This document shows, piece by piece, positions 36,208 to 45,933 of a stretch of DNA of 64,000 nucleotides. The notes beneath the pieces were generated by a model that did not search any database, had not been told where the DNA came from, and worked only from the letters and a program-made list of their open reading frames with translations. Both the position numbers and the translations under genes were made by a program. Source of the DNA: Deinococcus multiflagellatus (GTDB lineage Bacteria; Deinococcota; Deinococci; Deinococcales; Deinococcaceae); the NCBI RefSeq assembly GCF_020166415.1, contig NZ_JAIQXV010000003.1, positions 354,525 to 418,524 of the forward strand, read 5' to 3'. Within the stretch, counting starts at the first letter, position 1. Every line of letters begins with the position of its first letter.

Positions 36208-36928
36208 ACACCATGACCTCGCTGCCCGCCTCCAGCGGCCCACCCTGAAAGGAGCCCGTGACGCGCGGGCTTTCAAATCCGGCGAAGCGCAGCAGCCACT
36301 CCATTTCAAAGCGGGTGTAATACCGCTGCGTGAGGGTGTAGTGGCGGCGCCTCAAGGTGCCGTCGGGCGCGGTGGTGTCCACATGGTACTCGGTGGTGAT
36401 GTGCTGGCGGGGCCTATCGTGGCGCTGCACCAGAAAGACGTCGGTGCGGCTGCCGTCCGGGGCGTGGAAGGTTTCGCCCTCGTGGCGCACGGTGTTGGGC
36501 TTGCCAAAGCGCGGCACATACAGGTCGAACGAGAAGGTGCCGCCTGTGACCAGATGCGCGTGAATGTTCTCCAGGGCCTGCACCTGCTCATTCGGGGTGT
36601 ACAGGTGCATCAGGGCGTTAAAGGGGGCGATCACCGTGGCAAAGCGGTCCTGCAGCCCAAAGGTGCGCGCGTCCCCCTGCACGTAGCGCACCGCCAGCCC
36701 CTCCTGCGCTGCGCGCCCCTGCGCCCGCTCAATCATGCGCGCGCTGGGCTCCAGCCCGGTGATCGCCACCCCCCGCCGCGCCAGAAAGGTGGTCACCCGC
36801 CCCGTGCCCGACCCGATCTCCAGCACCGGCCCCGCCGCCTGCTCCGCCACCCGCGCGTAGTAGTGCAGGTCGTCGCGGTACACGTCGTACTGGTGGTCGT
36901 ACAGGTCGGCAAAGTCGTCGTAGTTCAC
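36188..36928 (-). CDS. SAM-dependent methyltransferase
   Basis: Class I methyltransferase of 246 aa. It has a helical N-terminus typical of small-molecule methyltransferases (DDFADLYDHQYDVYRDD), motif I VLEIGSGTGRVTTFL, motif II ITGLEPSARM, and post-motif blocks VIAPFNALMHL and FDLYVPRF. Substrate unknown. I start at GTG 36928, where TACTCT lies 7 nt upstream; the longer ATG 36958 reading would begin inside a heptad tract. Confidence 0.9.
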   Translation of the reverse strand: MNYDDFADLYDHQYDVYRDDLHYYARVAEQAAGPVLEIGSGTGRVTTFLARRGVAITGLEPSARMIERAQGRAAQEGLAVRYVQGDARTFGLQDRFATVIAPFNALMHLYTPNEQVQALENIHAHLVTGGTFSFDLYVPRFGKPNTVRHEGETFHAPDGSRTDVFLVQRHDRPRQHITTEYHVDTTAPDGTLRRRHYTLTQRYYTRFEMEWLLRFAGFESPRVTGSFQGGPLEAGSEVMVFTTRAL

Positions 36929-36935
36929 AGGGAGA

Positions 36936-36941
36936 AGAGTA
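36936..36941 (-). promoter_or_regulatory. leaderless-type -10 box, methyltransferase
   Basis: TACTCT on the minus strand, 7 nt before GTG 36928. Confidence 0.5.
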
Positions 36942-36950
36942 AGGGGGTTT

Positions 36951-37086
36951 GGGGCCATGGGCCATGAGCCATGGGGAAAAAGCAGGGAAGGTGGGCGGGA
37001 CCGCTCCCTCTTTCATCCCTCCCCGCCCCAGGCTTGTCGGCTCCCCGTCTTGACCTCATGGCCCAAAGCTCATGGCCCATGGCCAA
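36951..37086. repeat. inverted pair of heptad tracts, GGGCCAT dialect
   Basis: Left tract 36951-36985: GGGGCCA, TGGGCCA, TGAGCCA, TGGGGAA. Right tract 37052-37086: GACCTCA, TGGCCCA, AAGCTCA, TGGCCCA, TGGCCAA. All are in 7-bp register with complementary arms and about 65 bp between. The units match the tracts at 33745 and 33905, so this dialect occurs at least twice within 3.4 kb. Confidence 0.9.
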
Positions 37087-37137
37087 AAAAACACCGCCCC
37101 CCCAGTCCCGGGAAGGCGGCAGGAACCCTCTGGCCCC

Positions 37138-37662
37138 TCAGTTCACCCGCACGCTGTTGGCCAGGGTGCGCACCACGGCCTCGTTTTTCGAGTAGTCCTT
37201 GAGGTTGCCGGCAATGGTGACCACCAGCATGCGCCCGCCCGCGCTGGTGACCATCAGCTCGCGGCGCAGTTCGTCGCCCTGGCCCGGGGTGGTGAACACG
37301 AACTGGGCCCACGGCGCGCCGCCCACCTGCACCAGATTGGCTTTGAGGGTCTTGATGTTCGGCACCTGGGCGCGGATGACGCCGGGGAACTGCTCGACCA
37401 GCTTGGCCACTTCGCTCTGGGCCAGCTTGCTCGTGCGCCACTCAAAGGCCACGCTGACCTTGCGGTCCTCGGTCAGGAACACGGCGTCGGGCCGGCCAGC
37501 GGCCGAGGGAAAGGCGGTGCGAATGCCGGCGGCGCTCAGGGTCAGCAGTTTGGCGTTCGGTTCAACCGTCACTGGCACGTTGCCCAGCTTCACGGGCACG
37601 GCACTGGCAAAGGTGGCCGCGCTCAGGGCCGCGGTCAGGGGTACAGAAAGGAAGCGCCTCAT
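37138..37662 (-). CDS. hypothetical exported protein
   Basis: A 174-aa protein with a signal peptide (MRRFLSVPLTAALSAATFASA). The mature region (VKLGNVPVTVEPNAKLLTL, RKVSVAFEWRTSKLAQSEVA, ELMVTSAGGRMLVVTIAGNL) looks like a two-layer alpha/beta domain. Function unknown. TAGGGT lies 9 nt before the ATG on the minus strand. A heptad tract lies 50 bp past its stop codon. Confidence 0.75.
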   Translation of the reverse strand: MRRFLSVPLTAALSAATFASAVPVKLGNVPVTVEPNAKLLTLSAAGIRTAFPSAAGRPDAVFLTEDRKVSVAFEWRTSKLAQSEVAKLVEQFPGVIRAQVPNIKTLKANLVQVGGAPWAQFVFTTPGQGDELRRELMVTSAGGRMLVVTIAGNLKDYSKNEAVVRTLANSVRVN

Positions 37663-37671
37663 GTCTGTGCC

Positions 37672-37677
37672 ACCCTA
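37672..37677 (-). promoter_or_regulatory. possible -10 box, exported protein
   Basis: TAGGGT on the minus strand, 9 nt before the ATG at 37662. Confidence 0.35.
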
Positions 37678-37797
37678 CCCGCCGCAAGGTGGCTGCTCAT
37701 GAACTGGGCATGAGGAATGTGCGACACTTGAAAGTTTCGGGTGAGGGCGCTGGGGCCTGGACGAGGCCAAGACAGCTCTTCTAAACGCTCGTCCTGG

Positions 37798-39378
37798 CTA
37801 CAACGCCGCCGCCACAAAGCCGGCTGCCCGCGCCCCAATCATCATGGCTGTGGCGTTCGTATTGGCGTGGATGATCCGGGGCATCACGCTGGCGTCGCCC
37901 ACCCACAGGCCCTGGGTGCCGCGCACCGCCAGAAGGCGGTCCACCACGGCCCCGTCGCCGTCGCCCAGGGCAGCCGTGCCCACCGGGTGGTACAGCGTGG
38001 CGCATTCCTGGGCCACGAAGGCACGCAGCGCCGCTTCACTGCGCACCCCCTCGCCGGGCAGCACCTCGGCGCCGCGCAGGCCGCTGAGGGGCGGGGCCGC
38101 CGCAATCGCGCGCGCCTGCCGCACCCCTTCCACCAGACTCTGCCGGTCGCGCTCGTCGGTCAGGTAGGCCGGGTCCAGCACGGGCGGCGCCAGTGGGTCG
38201 CGCGAGGCCAGCGTCAGGCGGCCCCGGCTGTGCACATCCACCAGCACCGGCCCCACCGAGAAATGCGCGCCGGGTGCGGTCTGAAACCCGTGGTCGCGGA
38301 AGTAGGCGGGCCCAAAATGAAACTGAATGTCCGGGTCCTCGTCGGCGCGCAGCCCCGGGCGGGCGTGGGAAAAGGCGGCGGCCTCGGCCACGTTGCTGCT
38401 CAGGGGGCCGCTGCGGTTCCAGGCGTAGCGGGCCAGCGCGGCGGCGGGCGGGCCGCTGTCCAGCGAGGGCACCAGGGACCGGGTGATCACCGGCACCGCG
38501 AGGTGGTCCTGCAGTCCCGCCCCCACGCCGTCCAGCGCGACCCTCACCGGAATGTTCAGGCGGCTCAGCTCTGCCCGGGGCCCCACGCCCGAGAGCATCA
38601 GCAGTTGCGGGGTCTGCAGGGCCCCGGCGGTCAGCAGCACGCCGCCCGCCGGGGCGTCCAGGGTGCGGCCCTGCCAGCGCAGGCGCACGCCCGCGGCGCG
38701 GGTGCCGTTCCACAGCAGTTCCAGCACATGGGCGCCCGTCAGCACCGTCAGGTTGGGGTGGTGCAGCACCGGCTTCAGGAAGGCGCGAAAGGCGCTGTAG
38801 CGCTCGCCGCCCCGGTGGTTGCTTTCCAGCAGGCCCGCGCCCGCCAGTTCGCCGCCATTGAAGGTATCGGCCGCCCGCAGGCCCAGCCCCAGCGCCGCCG
38901 AGGCCACAAAGGCGTGGCTCAGGGGGTGCGACTGCGTCCGCGCGCCCACCGGCATCGGGCCGCCCTGGCCCCGGGTGGGGGAGGCGGGGCCCCGGTAATC
39001 TTCCAGTGCGCGGAAGGTGGGCAGCACCTCGGCCCAGGTCCAGCCCTCGCCCCAGGAGTCAAAGTCGCGCTTTGAGCCGCGAATCCAGATGGTGGCGTTA
39101 ATGGCGCTGCTGCCGCCCAGCACCTTGCCGCGCGGCCAGTAAAACGCGCGCCCGGCGGCGTGCGGCTGGGGCACGGTGGAAAAATTCCAGTCCACCCGCG
39201 TGCGAAAGAGCTTGGAAAAGGCCCCCGGCGCGCGGATCAGGGGGTGGGTGTCGGGCCCGCCCGCTTCCAGCAGCAGCACCCGCAGCCCGGCGTCCAGCAG
39301 CGCGCGCGCCGCCACGCACCCGCCGGACCCGGCGCCCACCACCACCACATCTGCCTGCCCCCTGCTGCCTGTTGTCAT
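37798..39378 (-). CDS. GMC-family FAD oxidoreductase
   Basis: Glucose-methanol-choline oxidoreductase of 526 aa. It has the ADP-binding motif VVVGAGSGGCVAARAL (near 12-27), GMC signature 1 around WPRGKVLGGSSAINATIW, signature 2 GALQTPQLLMLSGVGP, and the C-terminal active-site segment LYHPVGTAALG plus LWVGDASVMPRIIHANTNA. It most resembles choline/alcohol dehydrogenase-like members; the substrate is unknown. The start is supported by TATACT 8 nt upstream. Confidence 0.93.
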   Translation of the reverse strand: MTTGSRGQADVVVVGAGSGGCVAARALLDAGLRVLLLEAGGPDTHPLIRAPGAFSKLFRTRVDWNFSTVPQPHAAGRAFYWPRGKVLGGSSAINATIWIRGSKRDFDSWGEGWTWAEVLPTFRALEDYRGPASPTRGQGGPMPVGARTQSHPLSHAFVASAALGLGLRAADTFNGGELAGAGLLESNHRGGERYSAFRAFLKPVLHHPNLTVLTGAHVLELLWNGTRAAGVRLRWQGRTLDAPAGGVLLTAGALQTPQLLMLSGVGPRAELSRLNIPVRVALDGVGAGLQDHLAVPVITRSLVPSLDSGPPAAALARYAWNRSGPLSSNVAEAAAFSHARPGLRADEDPDIQFHFGPAYFRDHGFQTAPGAHFSVGPVLVDVHSRGRLTLASRDPLAPPVLDPAYLTDERDRQSLVEGVRQARAIAAAPPLSGLRGAEVLPGEGVRSEAALRAFVAQECATLYHPVGTAALGDGDGAVVDRLLAVRGTQGLWVGDASVMPRIIHANTNATAMMIGARAAGFVAAAL

Positions 39379-39386
39379 GTGCGGCG

Positions 39387-39392
39387 AGTATA
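39387..39392 (-). promoter_or_regulatory. leaderless-type -10 box, GMC oxidoreductase
   Basis: TATACT on the minus strand, 8 nt before the ATG at 39378. Confidence 0.6.
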
Positions 39393-39423
39393 GACGGGGG
39401 GCGCGCTGCCCGGCCCTGGCCGC

Positions 39424-39429
39424 TACACT
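39424..39429 (+). promoter_or_regulatory. leaderless-type -10 box, argJ
   Basis: TACACT, 7 nt before the argJ ATG. Together with the box at 39387 this gives two divergent leaderless promoters within 58 bp. Confidence 0.6.
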
Positions 39430-39436
39430 TCCCCGC

Positions 39437-40591
<1,155 letters not shown>

Positions 40592-40791
40592 GCGCAGGGG
40601 AGAGGTGGAGAGCTTGAGACGCGCGTAATCTGGAACCCCGACGCCAGAAAGCCAGGAAAAAGCGTTCGACTTCCGGTGGAGTCAGAGCCTGAAAACGCCT
40701 GCCGGGTGGCACAGGAGAAGTGGCTCGGTCAGCTCAGAATCGCTCGAATTCACTCACCTCGTATGCCAGATTTGGCTTGAGGAGGTGACGT
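40592..40791. other. intergenic region upstream of the toxin gene
   Basis: 200 bp with no gene; it must contain the promoter of the toxin-immunity pair, but no convincing -35/-10 pair or repeat is visible. Confidence 0.4.
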
Positions 40792-42675
40792 GTGACGACG
40801 ACCCCACTGCGCGCCCGAACGCCCGCCCAGAGCCCGTCCACTGCGGCGGCCAGGCCCGCCAGTCCTGCCCCTGTGTCCCTGGCCAAGCCGCAGAAACCGG
40901 CTCAGCAACTCACCAATACCCTGACCACCGCGACCCGGGCCGCCACGGAGCAGACCCGGGTTGCCCTAAAGAAAGTCAGCCGTCCCAATGAGGCCCTTGC
41001 CAATGAACTCCTGCATCAGAATTACGCTGTTGCTGTGGCGGGCAGCGCCGCTGTCAAGGCTGGGCAGGTGTTCGGGCCTTCCGGCACCAAACAGATTCAG
41101 GCCATCAATCAGGCGTTGGCAACGGCTTTCCTTCAGCCGGCAGGCCGAACAGCCAACATCGAGGACCTCCGCGATCTGGCCCGTTACCGGACGCAACTCC
41201 TGGCTGATCTGACCGATGCCGGGTCCAATCCGGCCCGCAGAGCTGAGGTGAAGGCCAAGTTGGCGGCGGCCTATGCGCTGGCCCAAAAGGCGGCCGTCAG
41301 TACGGGCCGTGAGAAGGCCGGAGCGCTTTATGCCTTGCCCCAGGCCGTGGTGCCTTACAAAGTGTGGTCTGCCACGTACAACGAAACGGCCCTGAATCTG
41401 GCCGTGACGGGTTCGACCCGTCAGGTGAAAACCATTGGTGACACGCTGAGCCATGACATGCTCGGCTCCGGTGTGGGTGAGTTGCCGGCACTGGGCGCCG
41501 GTATCGTTGGAGCGGTCCTGGGTATCCGGGCGATGAATCGCGCAGGTGGACCCCGAGCGCAGCCCCAGGGTGGTGCCCAGCCACTGCCCCAGCGAGGCAC
41601 ACCAGCGCGCCCAGCCAGTGAAACGGGAACGCGCAGTGAGTACGAGCAGGCGCAGCAGCAGGCCAGGGCCAGCGCGTACAAATACGACGCCAAAAAGGTC
41701 ACTTCCAACCAACTCTTTCTGGACGTGAATCCTAATGTCCGAACAGGTGAAACCCCACAGCAAGCCGCCGCGCGGGTGCAGGCCGCCAATGCTGAACTGC
41801 GCGCGCGGTTTCCCAAGATTGGTCAAGTGGACGGCCTGCTCAAAGATGTGCGCCCACATGTGGTTGGGAATGACTTCCTGGCGCGTGCAGAACGAGGTAC
41901 AGGCGGGCAGATCAGCTTGCAAACGGGAAGTGCTGCCAAGCTGACGATTCCGGCACCCAGTGGCGTTGTGGTCGAGCCTATTCCAGGTTCAACGGGAAAA
42001 CCCATAGGCCGCTTTGAGTTCTATAACACCCCTGGTGGACCCCGCAGCGGTTTTCTTTCTGGCCCAGGCACCATCCTGCCATCAAGTGGTGGATACAACA
42101 TCAAGTTTCTGACCGAGATTGGCAAAACCCCGCAAAATAGGCCCAAATATGGAGAGGCGGCCCAATGGAAGGCAGGGACGGAGTTGCCTGAGGGCTACCG
42201 CTATCAGCTCGTGCCCGGTGACATGAAGAATAGTGGCTTCTCTGGAGGCCACTCCACGGAGGCATGGAATCAAACTCTCAGAACATACGGCGACCAGATA
42301 AATATCAATAAAGCGGCGACCAAAAGCATCTCCTACAAAACCTCTCCTATTGGAAATCTTGATACGGCCAGCCAATACACGTATAGCTTCGGTGGTCGTG
42401 CGGTGAAGCAGCCCAAAACAGTTGGCGGTTCTGCGAAAACCCTAGAAGCTTTAGAACCAGCTATAGCGAATCAGGTGGGAAAATTTTTAGATGCTAAGCC
42501 AAGCCTTGTAGGCAATCAGGTTATTGTTGTGAAAATACCTGTCTTGAATAGGTCAAATAAAACAATTATGCTTCCTATTGACGTCCGTATTGTTCGAGAC
42601 CCAGCTACTGGTACCTTAGAAATAAAGAGTTGGTATCTAAATGCGAATGCGTTTAATATCGGGAGTCTAAAATGA
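40792..42675 (+). CDS. candidate polymorphic toxin with variable C-terminus
   Basis: A 627-aa protein with no recognised full-length family. A disordered Pro/Ala/Thr-rich leader (1-40) precedes a helical region (about 45-205), a glycine-rich hydrophobic stretch (ELPALGAGIVGAVLGI) and a linker, then a C-terminal domain from about residue 400 with GGHS at 485-488 and a beta-rich end (DVRIVRDPATGTLEIKSWYL). From about 42100 the DNA becomes strikingly AT-rich, unlike all neighbours, and the next gene overlaps by ATGA: the layout of a polymorphic toxin with cognate immunity gene. The GGH arrangement is only faintly EndoU-like. A near-perfect GAGGAGGTGA site precedes the GTG. Confidence 0.72.
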   Translation: MTTTPLRARTPAQSPSTAAARPASPAPVSLAKPQKPAQQLTNTLTTATRAATEQTRVALKKVSRPNEALANELLHQNYAVAVAGSAAVKAGQVFGPSGTKQIQAINQALATAFLQPAGRTANIEDLRDLARYRTQLLADLTDAGSNPARRAEVKAKLAAAYALAQKAAVSTGREKAGALYALPQAVVPYKVWSATYNETALNLAVTGSTRQVKTIGDTLSHDMLGSGVGELPALGAGIVGAVLGIRAMNRAGGPRAQPQGGAQPLPQRGTPARPASETGTRSEYEQAQQQARASAYKYDAKKVTSNQLFLDVNPNVRTGETPQQAAARVQAANAELRARFPKIGQVDGLLKDVRPHVVGNDFLARAERGTGGQISLQTGSAAKLTIPAPSGVVVEPIPGSTGKPIGRFEFYNTPGGPRSGFLSGPGTILPSSGGYNIKFLTEIGKTPQNRPKYGEAAQWKAGTELPEGYRYQLVPGDMKNSGFSGGHSTEAWNQTLRTYGDQININKAATKSISYKTSPIGNLDTASQYTYSFGGRAVKQPKTVGGSAKTLEALEPAIANQVGKFLDAKPSLVGNQVIVVKIPVLNRSNKTIMLPIDVRIVRDPATGTLEIKSWYLNANAFNIGSLK

Positions 42676-43055
42676 GTTTTAGAGAAGTGGAGTTCAAAAG
42701 CGATGGTTCGTACGTCATATCAGATGACCCCGACAATGTACTTTATACATTCATCTCGGCTGTAATATATGATCTAACACGCGAAGATTCTGGCGAGGTC
42801 TTAGACTTTATGAAGTCCTTCGAACCTATGGGTGAGGGCTACTCCGTTTATGAACTTGGGGGTGCATCTAGAGTTACTTATGCGCCTACACCTGACGACC
42901 CTGAACCCCAAGCAGAGGACGAGTGGAAAGTGAGCGTAGATTGGCCATACAAGTCAATCTTCATATCAGGCGATGAGTTGCGGCACCTCTTCCGACAGGT
43001 CATCACCGGCTTGTTGCCGCGCCACCCAGAACTGGCCGCCGTCTATGACACCTGA
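42672..43055 (+). CDS. candidate immunity protein
   Basis: A 127-aa acidic protein, overlapping the toxin stop by ATGA and sharing its AT-rich codon use for the first 95 residues. The last 27 residues (from DELRHLFRQVITGLLPRHPE) return to GC-rich codons, so the gene is itself a mosaic. Small, acidic and directly downstream, it fits an immunity protein that would bind and neutralise the toxin's C-terminal domain. No immunity family is recognised; a role other than immunity remains possible. Confidence 0.65.
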   Translation: MSFREVEFKSDGSYVISDDPDNVLYTFISAVIYDLTREDSGEVLDFMKSFEPMGEGYSVYELGGASRVTYAPTPDDPEPQAEDEWKVSVDWPYKSIFISGDELRHLFRQVITGLLPRHPELAAVYDT

Positions 43056-43181
43056 GGTAAACCCCAATTGTCGCGTGCACTGCCTCCGCGCAGTCGGCTT
43101 GGCAATGTATGGATCAACCCTCAAGAACCCCTAAAGGTGCGAACGTTGCCGATCTGACACCGCCCCGGCCCCGGCGCTGCT

Positions 43182-43187
43182 TACCGT
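43182..43187 (+). promoter_or_regulatory. leaderless-type -10 box, TspO-like gene
   Basis: TACCGT, 6 nt before the ATG at 43194. Confidence 0.5.
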
Positions 43188-43193
43188 GACCCC

Positions 43194-43946
43194 ATGACTG
43201 GAACCGCGCGGCAGATCACCCTGGTCCTGGCCACCGTGCTGACCCTGGTGATGAACTACCTCAGCAACGCCCTGCCCCTGTTCGGCAACAGCAACAAGGA
43301 GGTCAGTGACTCGCTGCCCAACGCCTTTACGCCGGCTGGGCTGACCTTCGCGGTGTGGGGGCCAATCTTCCTGGGGCTGCTGGTGTTCGCCGTGTATCAG
43401 GCGCTGCCTGCCCAGCGCACGGCGCGCTATGACCGGCTGTTCTGGCCATTTCTGCTGGCCAACCTCCTGAACGTTTCCTGGCTGCTGGCCTTCCAGAGCC
43501 TGAATATCGCCCTGAGTGTTCCCATCATGCTGGCGCTACTGGTCAGCCTGATCTGGCTGTACCTGACGGTGCGCGGCCTGAAGCCCCTGGGCGCCGAGGC
43601 CCTGGCGCTGCAGGTGCCGGCCAGCCTGTATCTGGCCTGGATCAGCGTGGCGACCATAACGAACATCACCGCGTTTCTGGTCAGCATCGGGGTCACGGGG
43701 GGCGCCCTGGGCCTCAGCGCGCAGCTGTGGTCGGCCCTGCTGGTGGTGATCGCCGCCGTGATCGGGGTGTTCTTCCTGGTGCGCTTCCACGACTACGCCT
43801 TTGCCGCTGTGCTGCTGTGGGCCTTTTACGGGGTGTATGTGGCCCGCACGGATACGGCCACCGTGGCCCTGGGCGTGCTGGTCGCGGCGGCGCTGGTGGT
43901 GCTGGCCGGGCTGGCCAGCCTGCGGGGTCGGAAAGCGGCGCTGTAA
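43194..43946 (+). CDS. tryptophan-rich sensory protein/TspO-like membrane protein
   Basis: A 250-aa protein with about seven hydrophobic helices. The signature NAFTPAGLTFAVWGPIFLGL matches the TspO/MBR-like 'FTPAG..F.IWG.I' motif, and FQSLNIALSVPIMLALL follows as in that family. Members bind tetrapyrroles or isoprenoid-related ligands; function here unproven. A -10 box 6 nt upstream supports the ATG. An excellent terminator follows. Confidence 0.85.
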   Translation: MTGTARQITLVLATVLTLVMNYLSNALPLFGNSNKEVSDSLPNAFTPAGLTFAVWGPIFLGLLVFAVYQALPAQRTARYDRLFWPFLLANLLNVSWLLAFQSLNIALSVPIMLALLVSLIWLYLTVRGLKPLGAEALALQVPASLYLAWISVATITNITAFLVSIGVTGGALGLSAQLWSALLVVIAAVIGVFFLVRFHDYAFAAVLLWAFYGVYVARTDTATVALGVLVAAALVVLAGLASLRGRKAAL

Positions 43947-43964
43947 CTCCGGTCCTTTCTCTGG

Positions 43965-43990
43965 CCCCCTCTGTGATGGAGGGGGTTTTT
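43965..43990 (+). terminator. terminator of the TspO-like gene
   Basis: CCCCCTC / GAGGGGG stem, 7-nt loop, followed immediately by TTTTT. Confidence 0.92.
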
Positions 43991-44096
43991 GCCTGTGGGT
44001 GCTGAAGAGAGGTGCGGGGTCCAAGAACGCTTGCCTTTGCCGCCCTGGATGGGGTTGCGGCCCTCTTCGGCTTCCTTCTTTGCTGGGACGGACGCG

Positions 44097-44249
44097 CTGA
44101 TACGGACTGCCATTTCCGGACCGTCAAGGGAAGAGCAGGAGGTTTCCCCTCTTCGACGCTGTTCCAGCCCACTTCCCGGACAGCTGCCGCTTCTCCTTCT
44201 TTAGTCCGCTGCTGTGCAAGTCCCTCTGGCCGTTGGTCGGACGTATCAG
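44097..44249 (-). repeat. dispersed intergenic element, copy C (complete, inverted)
   Basis: A 153-bp copy in reverse orientation relative to A, B and D, bounded by CTGATACG and CGTATCAG terminal inverted repeats. Read on the minus strand it goes CTGATACGTCCGACC, GGCCAGAGGGACTTGCACAG, CGGACTAAAGAAGGAG, GGGCTGGAACAG, TTGACGGTCCGGAAATGG. The TGA inside its left end (44246-44248) is the stop codon of the neighbouring minus-strand gene. Confidence 0.88.
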
Positions 44250-44869
44250 TCCCAGTCCCAGGTGCGCCAGTCGCTGGGCTGGGCCTCTGGCTGACGGCGG
44301 GCCTTGGGGGCGGCGCTGTCTGGGTGCGGGTACCAGGGGTAGGCCGCCGCCAGCGCCTCGTCCAGGCGGCGGCGCAGCAGCTCGGCCAGGGCCGCGCGCT
44401 CGCGCTCGCTGAGGGGCGCCAGGGGCACGGCCAGATGGTCCAGCACGGCGTCCAACTGTGCCAGATACGGCGCGCGGGCTTGGCGCACCGCGCCCCTGCG
44501 CAGCGGTTGGGGCTGCACCACCGGCACAAAGGACGCCGCCGCCGCTTCCAGGGCCTCGGCGCGGGCCTGCGCGCGGGCGGCCCGGGTGCGTTCGGCGCGT
44601 TCGCGGGCGTCGGCGGCGCGGGCCTGGGCGGCCAGAAAGGTGTCCTGACGCTCCACGTCCAGCACCCGGGCTTCCTCGTACAGCTTGACGGGCGGCAGGC
44701 GGCGGCGCCCCATCTTCAGGCCGTTGGGGCGCGTCTGGTCGTGCTCGCCCAGAAAGCGGCGAATCAGCGCGGGGGTCCAGCCCCGGTCCTTCAGGTCCTG
44801 GGTGGCCAGAAAGCCCGGGGGATTGATGGGGGGCCCCTCCTTGGCGCGGGGTTTTTGCGGGCTGGCCAC
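44246..44869 (-). CDS. hypothetical coiled-coil protein
   Basis: A 207-aa protein of unknown function. The N-terminal part (FLATQDLKDRGWTPALIRRF, LGEHDQTRPN) resembles a short DNA- or nucleotide-binding helical unit. A long charged Ala/Arg/Glu helix (ARAADARERAERTRAARAQA) and a second helical region with LSERERAALAELLRRRLDEA follow. The GTG start lies two bases after the GNAT stop, with GGAGGGGGG as ribosome-binding site, so the pair is coupled. Translation ends WDWD at a TGA supplied by dispersed element copy C; the original C-terminus may have been cut or altered. Confidence 0.7.
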   Translation of the reverse strand: MASPQKPRAKEGPPINPPGFLATQDLKDRGWTPALIRRFLGEHDQTRPNGLKMGRRRLPPVKLYEEARVLDVERQDTFLAAQARAADARERAERTRAARAQARAEALEAAAASFVPVVQPQPLRRGAVRQARAPYLAQLDAVLDHLAVPLAPLSERERAALAELLRRRLDEALAAAYPWYPHPDSAAPKARRQPEAQPSDWRTWDWD

Positions 44870-44871
44870 CG

Positions 44872-45423
44872 TTACCCCCCTCCACCCGGCCACTCGCGGC
44901 GCAGCAGGTCCAGCCGCACGCTGTCGTGGCGCTCGCGGCCCACCAGCCGCGCCTCGCGCACCCGCCCGGCCTCCTGAAAGCCCAGCCGCTGCGCCGCGCG
45001 GAGCATGCGCGTGTTGCCGCTCCAGGTGGTGAAGGTCAGCACGTGCGCCTCGGTTTCGTCGAGGGTGGCCTGCACCCACTGGCGCAGCGCCGCTGTGCCC
45101 AGCCCCTGGCCCCAGTGGGCCGGGTCGTAGATCAGCACGCCCAGGTCCCACCAGCCGCCGCCCGCCGGGTCCTCCTCGGCGCGGTTGACCATGCCAATGC
45201 ACTGGCCGCCCAGGTCAATCACGCGCTCGTGCGGGCTGGGGGGCGTCTCGGCCAAGCGCTCGGCGTACCGCTCCAGGGCCTCTGTGGTCTGGGCCGCGTG
45301 AAAGTACGGCGCGTCCCACTGGCGCCATTCGGCCGCTGGGTCGGTCAGCCAGCGGCGCAGCACGCTCAGGTCACGCGGGCGGCGGCCCCGCAGGGTCAAG
45401 GCAGGAACACTCACGCCGCGCAT
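44872..45423 (-). CDS. GNAT-family N-acetyltransferase
   Basis: A 183-aa RimJ/RimL-like acetyltransferase. It begins LTLRGRRPRDLSVLRRWLTD, has the IDLGGQCIGMVNRAE strand pair, the acetyl-CoA pyrophosphate loop HWGQGLGTAALRQWV and the terminal NTRMLRAAQRLGFQEAGRVR segment. Likely substrates are protein N-termini, amino sugars or small amines. It is the first gene of a coupled pair with the coiled-coil protein. Confidence 0.93.
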   Translation of the reverse strand: MRGVSVPALTLRGRRPRDLSVLRRWLTDPAAEWRQWDAPYFHAAQTTEALERYAERLAETPPSPHERVIDLGGQCIGMVNRAEEDPAGGGWWDLGVLIYDPAHWGQGLGTAALRQWVQATLDETEAHVLTFTTWSGNTRMLRAAQRLGFQEAGRVREARLVGRERHDSVRLDLLRREWPGGGG

Positions 45424-45515
45424 GCTGCCATATGACCCCGGGGCCGGACTGTACGCGCGCCTTGTGGGGCCGGCTCTGTGCTCCGGGTGGCTGGCTCTGC
45501 CGACATCCACCGCTG

Positions 45516-45933
45516 TCACGGCAGCAGGCGCAGCAGCGGCGGCCCAAAGGTCACAGCCCCCACCACCAGCGCGCTCAGGCTGGCCAGCAGCACCGCCGCT
45601 GCCGCCGTGTCCTTCGCAATTCTGGCCAGCGGATGAACCTCTGGGCTGGCCAGGTCCACCAGGGCTTCTAAGGCCGTGTTCAGCAGTTCCAGCCCCAGCA
45701 CCAGCCCGCAGGCCAGCGCCACCGGGGCCAGCGGCACCCGCAGCGCCAGCCCCAGGCCCAGTGCGAGCACGGCCGCCCAGCATTCAATACGGAAGTTGGC
45801 CTGGTGCCGGTAGGCGTGCCTTACCCCCGCCCAGGCGTACCCCGCCGAGCGCACAAAACGCCGCCCACTCAGGGCCGAGCCGCCTGCCGGGCGCTCTGGG
45901 GGCCGCTCCGGGGAGGGCCGCTGTGGCCGGGGC

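Noticed and set aside
40792..43055. Prophage or integrative element around the toxin
   Set aside because: No integrase, attachment repeat or structural phage gene is visible; only the toxin tip and immunity gene show foreign composition.
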